Assembly (NCBI GenBank): GCA_003979335.1
Contig: RYWC01000044.1
Coordinates: 1-6,213 of the forward strand
Length of the DNA stretch: 6,213 bases
Direction of reading: 5' to 3'
DNA from: Clostridia bacterium
GTDB lineage: Bacteria > Bacillota_A > Clostridia > Christensenellales > Borkfalkiaceae
Below the pieces are notes generated by a model that was given only the letters and a program-made list of their open reading frames with translations, was not told the origin of the DNA and ran no database searches. Shown one piece after another: positions 5,158 to 6,213 of the stretch (positions are counted from its first letter, which is position 1; the number at the start of each line of letters is the position of its first letter). The position numbers and the translations under genes were made by a program.

Positions 5158-6119
5158 TACATAGAAATCATCTGCAAAGTTTCATAAAGTTCGTAGTTGA
5201 ACTTCTTTTTCATACTTACCGCTTCGATAATATCCATATCGATAATTTCGTTTTTGCGTATACCGACAACCCTGTTACCAATGCCTTCGTTAAGAAGCCT
5301 TACAGCTTTATTTCCGAACTGTGCGGCAAGCATTCTGTCAGCCATTGTCGGCGAACCGCCTCTTTGTATATGCCCTATTGTAGTGGGGCGCACCGAATAC
5401 GTTGTAACAGATTGAAGCTGTTTAGCAAACTCATCTGCTGTACAAACCCCCTCGGCAACAACAACTATGTTTGAGTGTTTGCCGTTTGCGCGCGAACGGT
5501 TAATCTTCATGACTATATCGTCGAGGTCAAATACCACTTCGGGAACGACAATTATTTCCGCACCGCTTGCAATTCCTGCAAAAAGCGCTATATCGCCGCA
5601 TCTTCTGCCCATAACTTCGACTACCGAAATACGCTCGTGCGAGGTCATGGTATCCCTAAGTTTATTTATTACGTCAATACATGTATTAACCGCCGTATCG
5701 AAACCCAAAGTATAATCGGTATACTCAAGGTCATTGTCAATAGTTCCGGGAATGCCTATAGTGGGAACGCCGAACTCCTCAGAAAGACACTTAGCCCCTC
5801 TGAAAGAACCGTCGCCGCCAATAACGACCAAACCGTCGATTCCGCGAGCTTCAAGCGTTTTAACCGCTCTTTTCTGACCTTCTTTGGTCAGCATTTCCAG
5901 ACAGCGCGCTGTTCTTAGTTTAGTACCGCCGCGCTGAACAATGTCGGAAACTGAACGCATTTCCATAGCGACCATTTCGTCGTCGATAAGTCCCTGATAG
6001 CCTCTTTCAACGCCGTAAACTTCCATTCCGAAATAAATTGCTGTACGCACAACAGCGCGTATGCAGGCATTCATACCGGGGGCATCGCCTCCGCTCGTCA
6101 GTAAGCCTATTCTTTTCAT
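5157..6119 (-). CDS. pfkA: ATP-dependent 6-phosphofructokinase
   Basis: Glycolytic enzyme that phosphorylates fructose-6-phosphate to fructose-1,6-bisphosphate in the cytosol. It is normally a homotetramer under allosteric control by ADP and phosphoenolpyruvate in the bacterial PfkA group. The 320 residues match the standard length. Visible motifs are LTSGGDAPGMNA (7-18, ATP binding), GGDGS (101-105; Gly rather than Asp at the fourth position indicates ATP, not pyrophosphate, as donor), PGTIDND (124-130, D128 the catalytic base), MGRRCGDIA (170-178, substrate binding) and HIQRGGSP (250-257). R21 and R25, which bind the effector in the E. coli enzyme, are present, so allosteric control is likely. 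ATG 6119 follows GGAGGT (6130-6125) at 5 nt. It is upstream of the fruK-like kinase on the same strand. An inverted-repeat element precedes its ribosome binding site. Confidence 0.97.
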   Translation of the reverse strand: MKRIGLLTSGGDAPGMNACIRAVVRTAIYFGMEVYGVERGYQGLIDDEMVAMEMRSVSDIVQRGGTKLRTARCLEMLTKEGQKRAVKTLEARGIDGLVVIGGDGSFRGAKCLSEEFGVPTIGIPGTIDNDLEYTDYTLGFDTAVNTCIDVINKLRDTMTSHERISVVEVMGRRCGDIALFAGIASGAEIIVVPEVVFDLDDIVMKINRSRANGKHSNIVVVAEGVCTADEFAKQLQSVTTYSVRPTTIGHIQRGGSPTMADRMLAAQFGNKAVRLLNEGIGNRVVGIRKNEIIDMDIIEAVSMKKKFNYELYETLQMISM

Positions 6120-6141
6120 TATAAACCTCCAAACGTTTAAA

Positions 6142-6185
6142 GTTTTATGCTCGGCTAAAAAGCCTGCCCCCTTAAAGCATAAAAC
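6142..6185 (-). promoter_or_regulatory. Nested inverted repeats in the pfkA upstream region (possible structured leader)
   Basis: A perfect 9-bp inverted repeat, GTTTTATGC (6142-6150) and GCATAAAAC (6177-6185), encloses a second short hairpin, GGCT-AAAA-AGCC (6153-6164). In pfkA RNA this would form a stem with an internal hairpin and a G-rich unpaired strand (AAGGGGG), ending 11 nt before the GGAGGT site. No T-run follows, so it is not a terminator. A weak minus-strand promoter (TTGGAA 6203-6198, TATGCT 6181-6176, 16 bp apart) would start inside the element and leave the outer stem incomplete, so whether it works as RNA or as a DNA site is open. I recognise no known riboswitch class. Confidence 0.45.
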
Positions 6186-6213
6186 AAGCGCTCATCATTC
6201 CAAAGTTTATTAT

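Noticed and set aside
5475..5918. 147-residue plus-strand open frame, with other plus-strand frames inside pfkA, the FruK-like, CDF and Cys/His genes
   Set aside because: They lie wholly or almost wholly opposite strongly conserved genes, match no family, and lack ribosome binding sites.
6131..6213. End of an upstream coding gene at the right edge
   Set aside because: All three minus-strand frames reach stops quickly and none gives a recognisable protein end within the 80 bp available.

Overview
The window looks like chromosomal DNA from a low-GC Gram-positive bacterium, most likely a Clostridia-class member of the Bacillota. The reasons are AT-rich intergenic DNA, strong AGGAGG-type ribosome binding sites, sigma-A-like promoters, TAA stops, a CCA-encoding tRNA gene, and LexA, CDF and PfkA proteins of Firmicutes type. 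I cannot place it at genus level.

Layout from left to right. A tyrosine recombinase of XerC/XerD type runs in from the left edge (2-715, +). It converges on a two-gene minus-strand operon: a 59-residue, eight-cysteine protein starting at GTG (1611-1790) followed by a PfkB-family sugar kinase (712-1605). That operon is divergent from lexA (1906-2499, +). The 115 bp between them hold back-to-back promoters, and a palindrome lies over each -35 box. The one at lexA resembles a Gram-positive SOS box. lexA converges on a cation-efflux (CDF) transporter (2515-3462, -) and shares a bidirectional terminator with it. Next come tRNA-Thr(GGT) with a perfect consensus promoter and its own terminator, an unrecognised small Cys/His protein with an acidic tail (3723-4124, -), a 1-phosphofructokinase/tagatose-6-phosphate kinase-like protein (4183-5106, -) and 6-phosphofructokinase PfkA (5157-6119, -). 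The right edge is a possible structured leader of pfkA.

How the genes relate. pfkA and the fruK-like gene lie in tandem, and both products would be expected to feed fructose-1,6-bisphosphate into glycolysis. A terminator-like hairpin separates them and may set their relative expression. The PfkB kinase is translationally linked to the Cys-rich protein, because its ribosome binding site lies inside the end of that gene. LexA would govern the SOS response and probably its own promoter, and might also affect the divergent operon. The recombinase, CDF transporter and tRNA look like ordinary housekeeping neighbours.

I see no CRISPR array, insertion sequence, toxin-antitoxin pair, phage module or rRNA, and no clear multi-gene novel system. 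The least explained items are the two small Cys-rich proteins, the palindrome-over-promoter arrangements and the pfkA leader.
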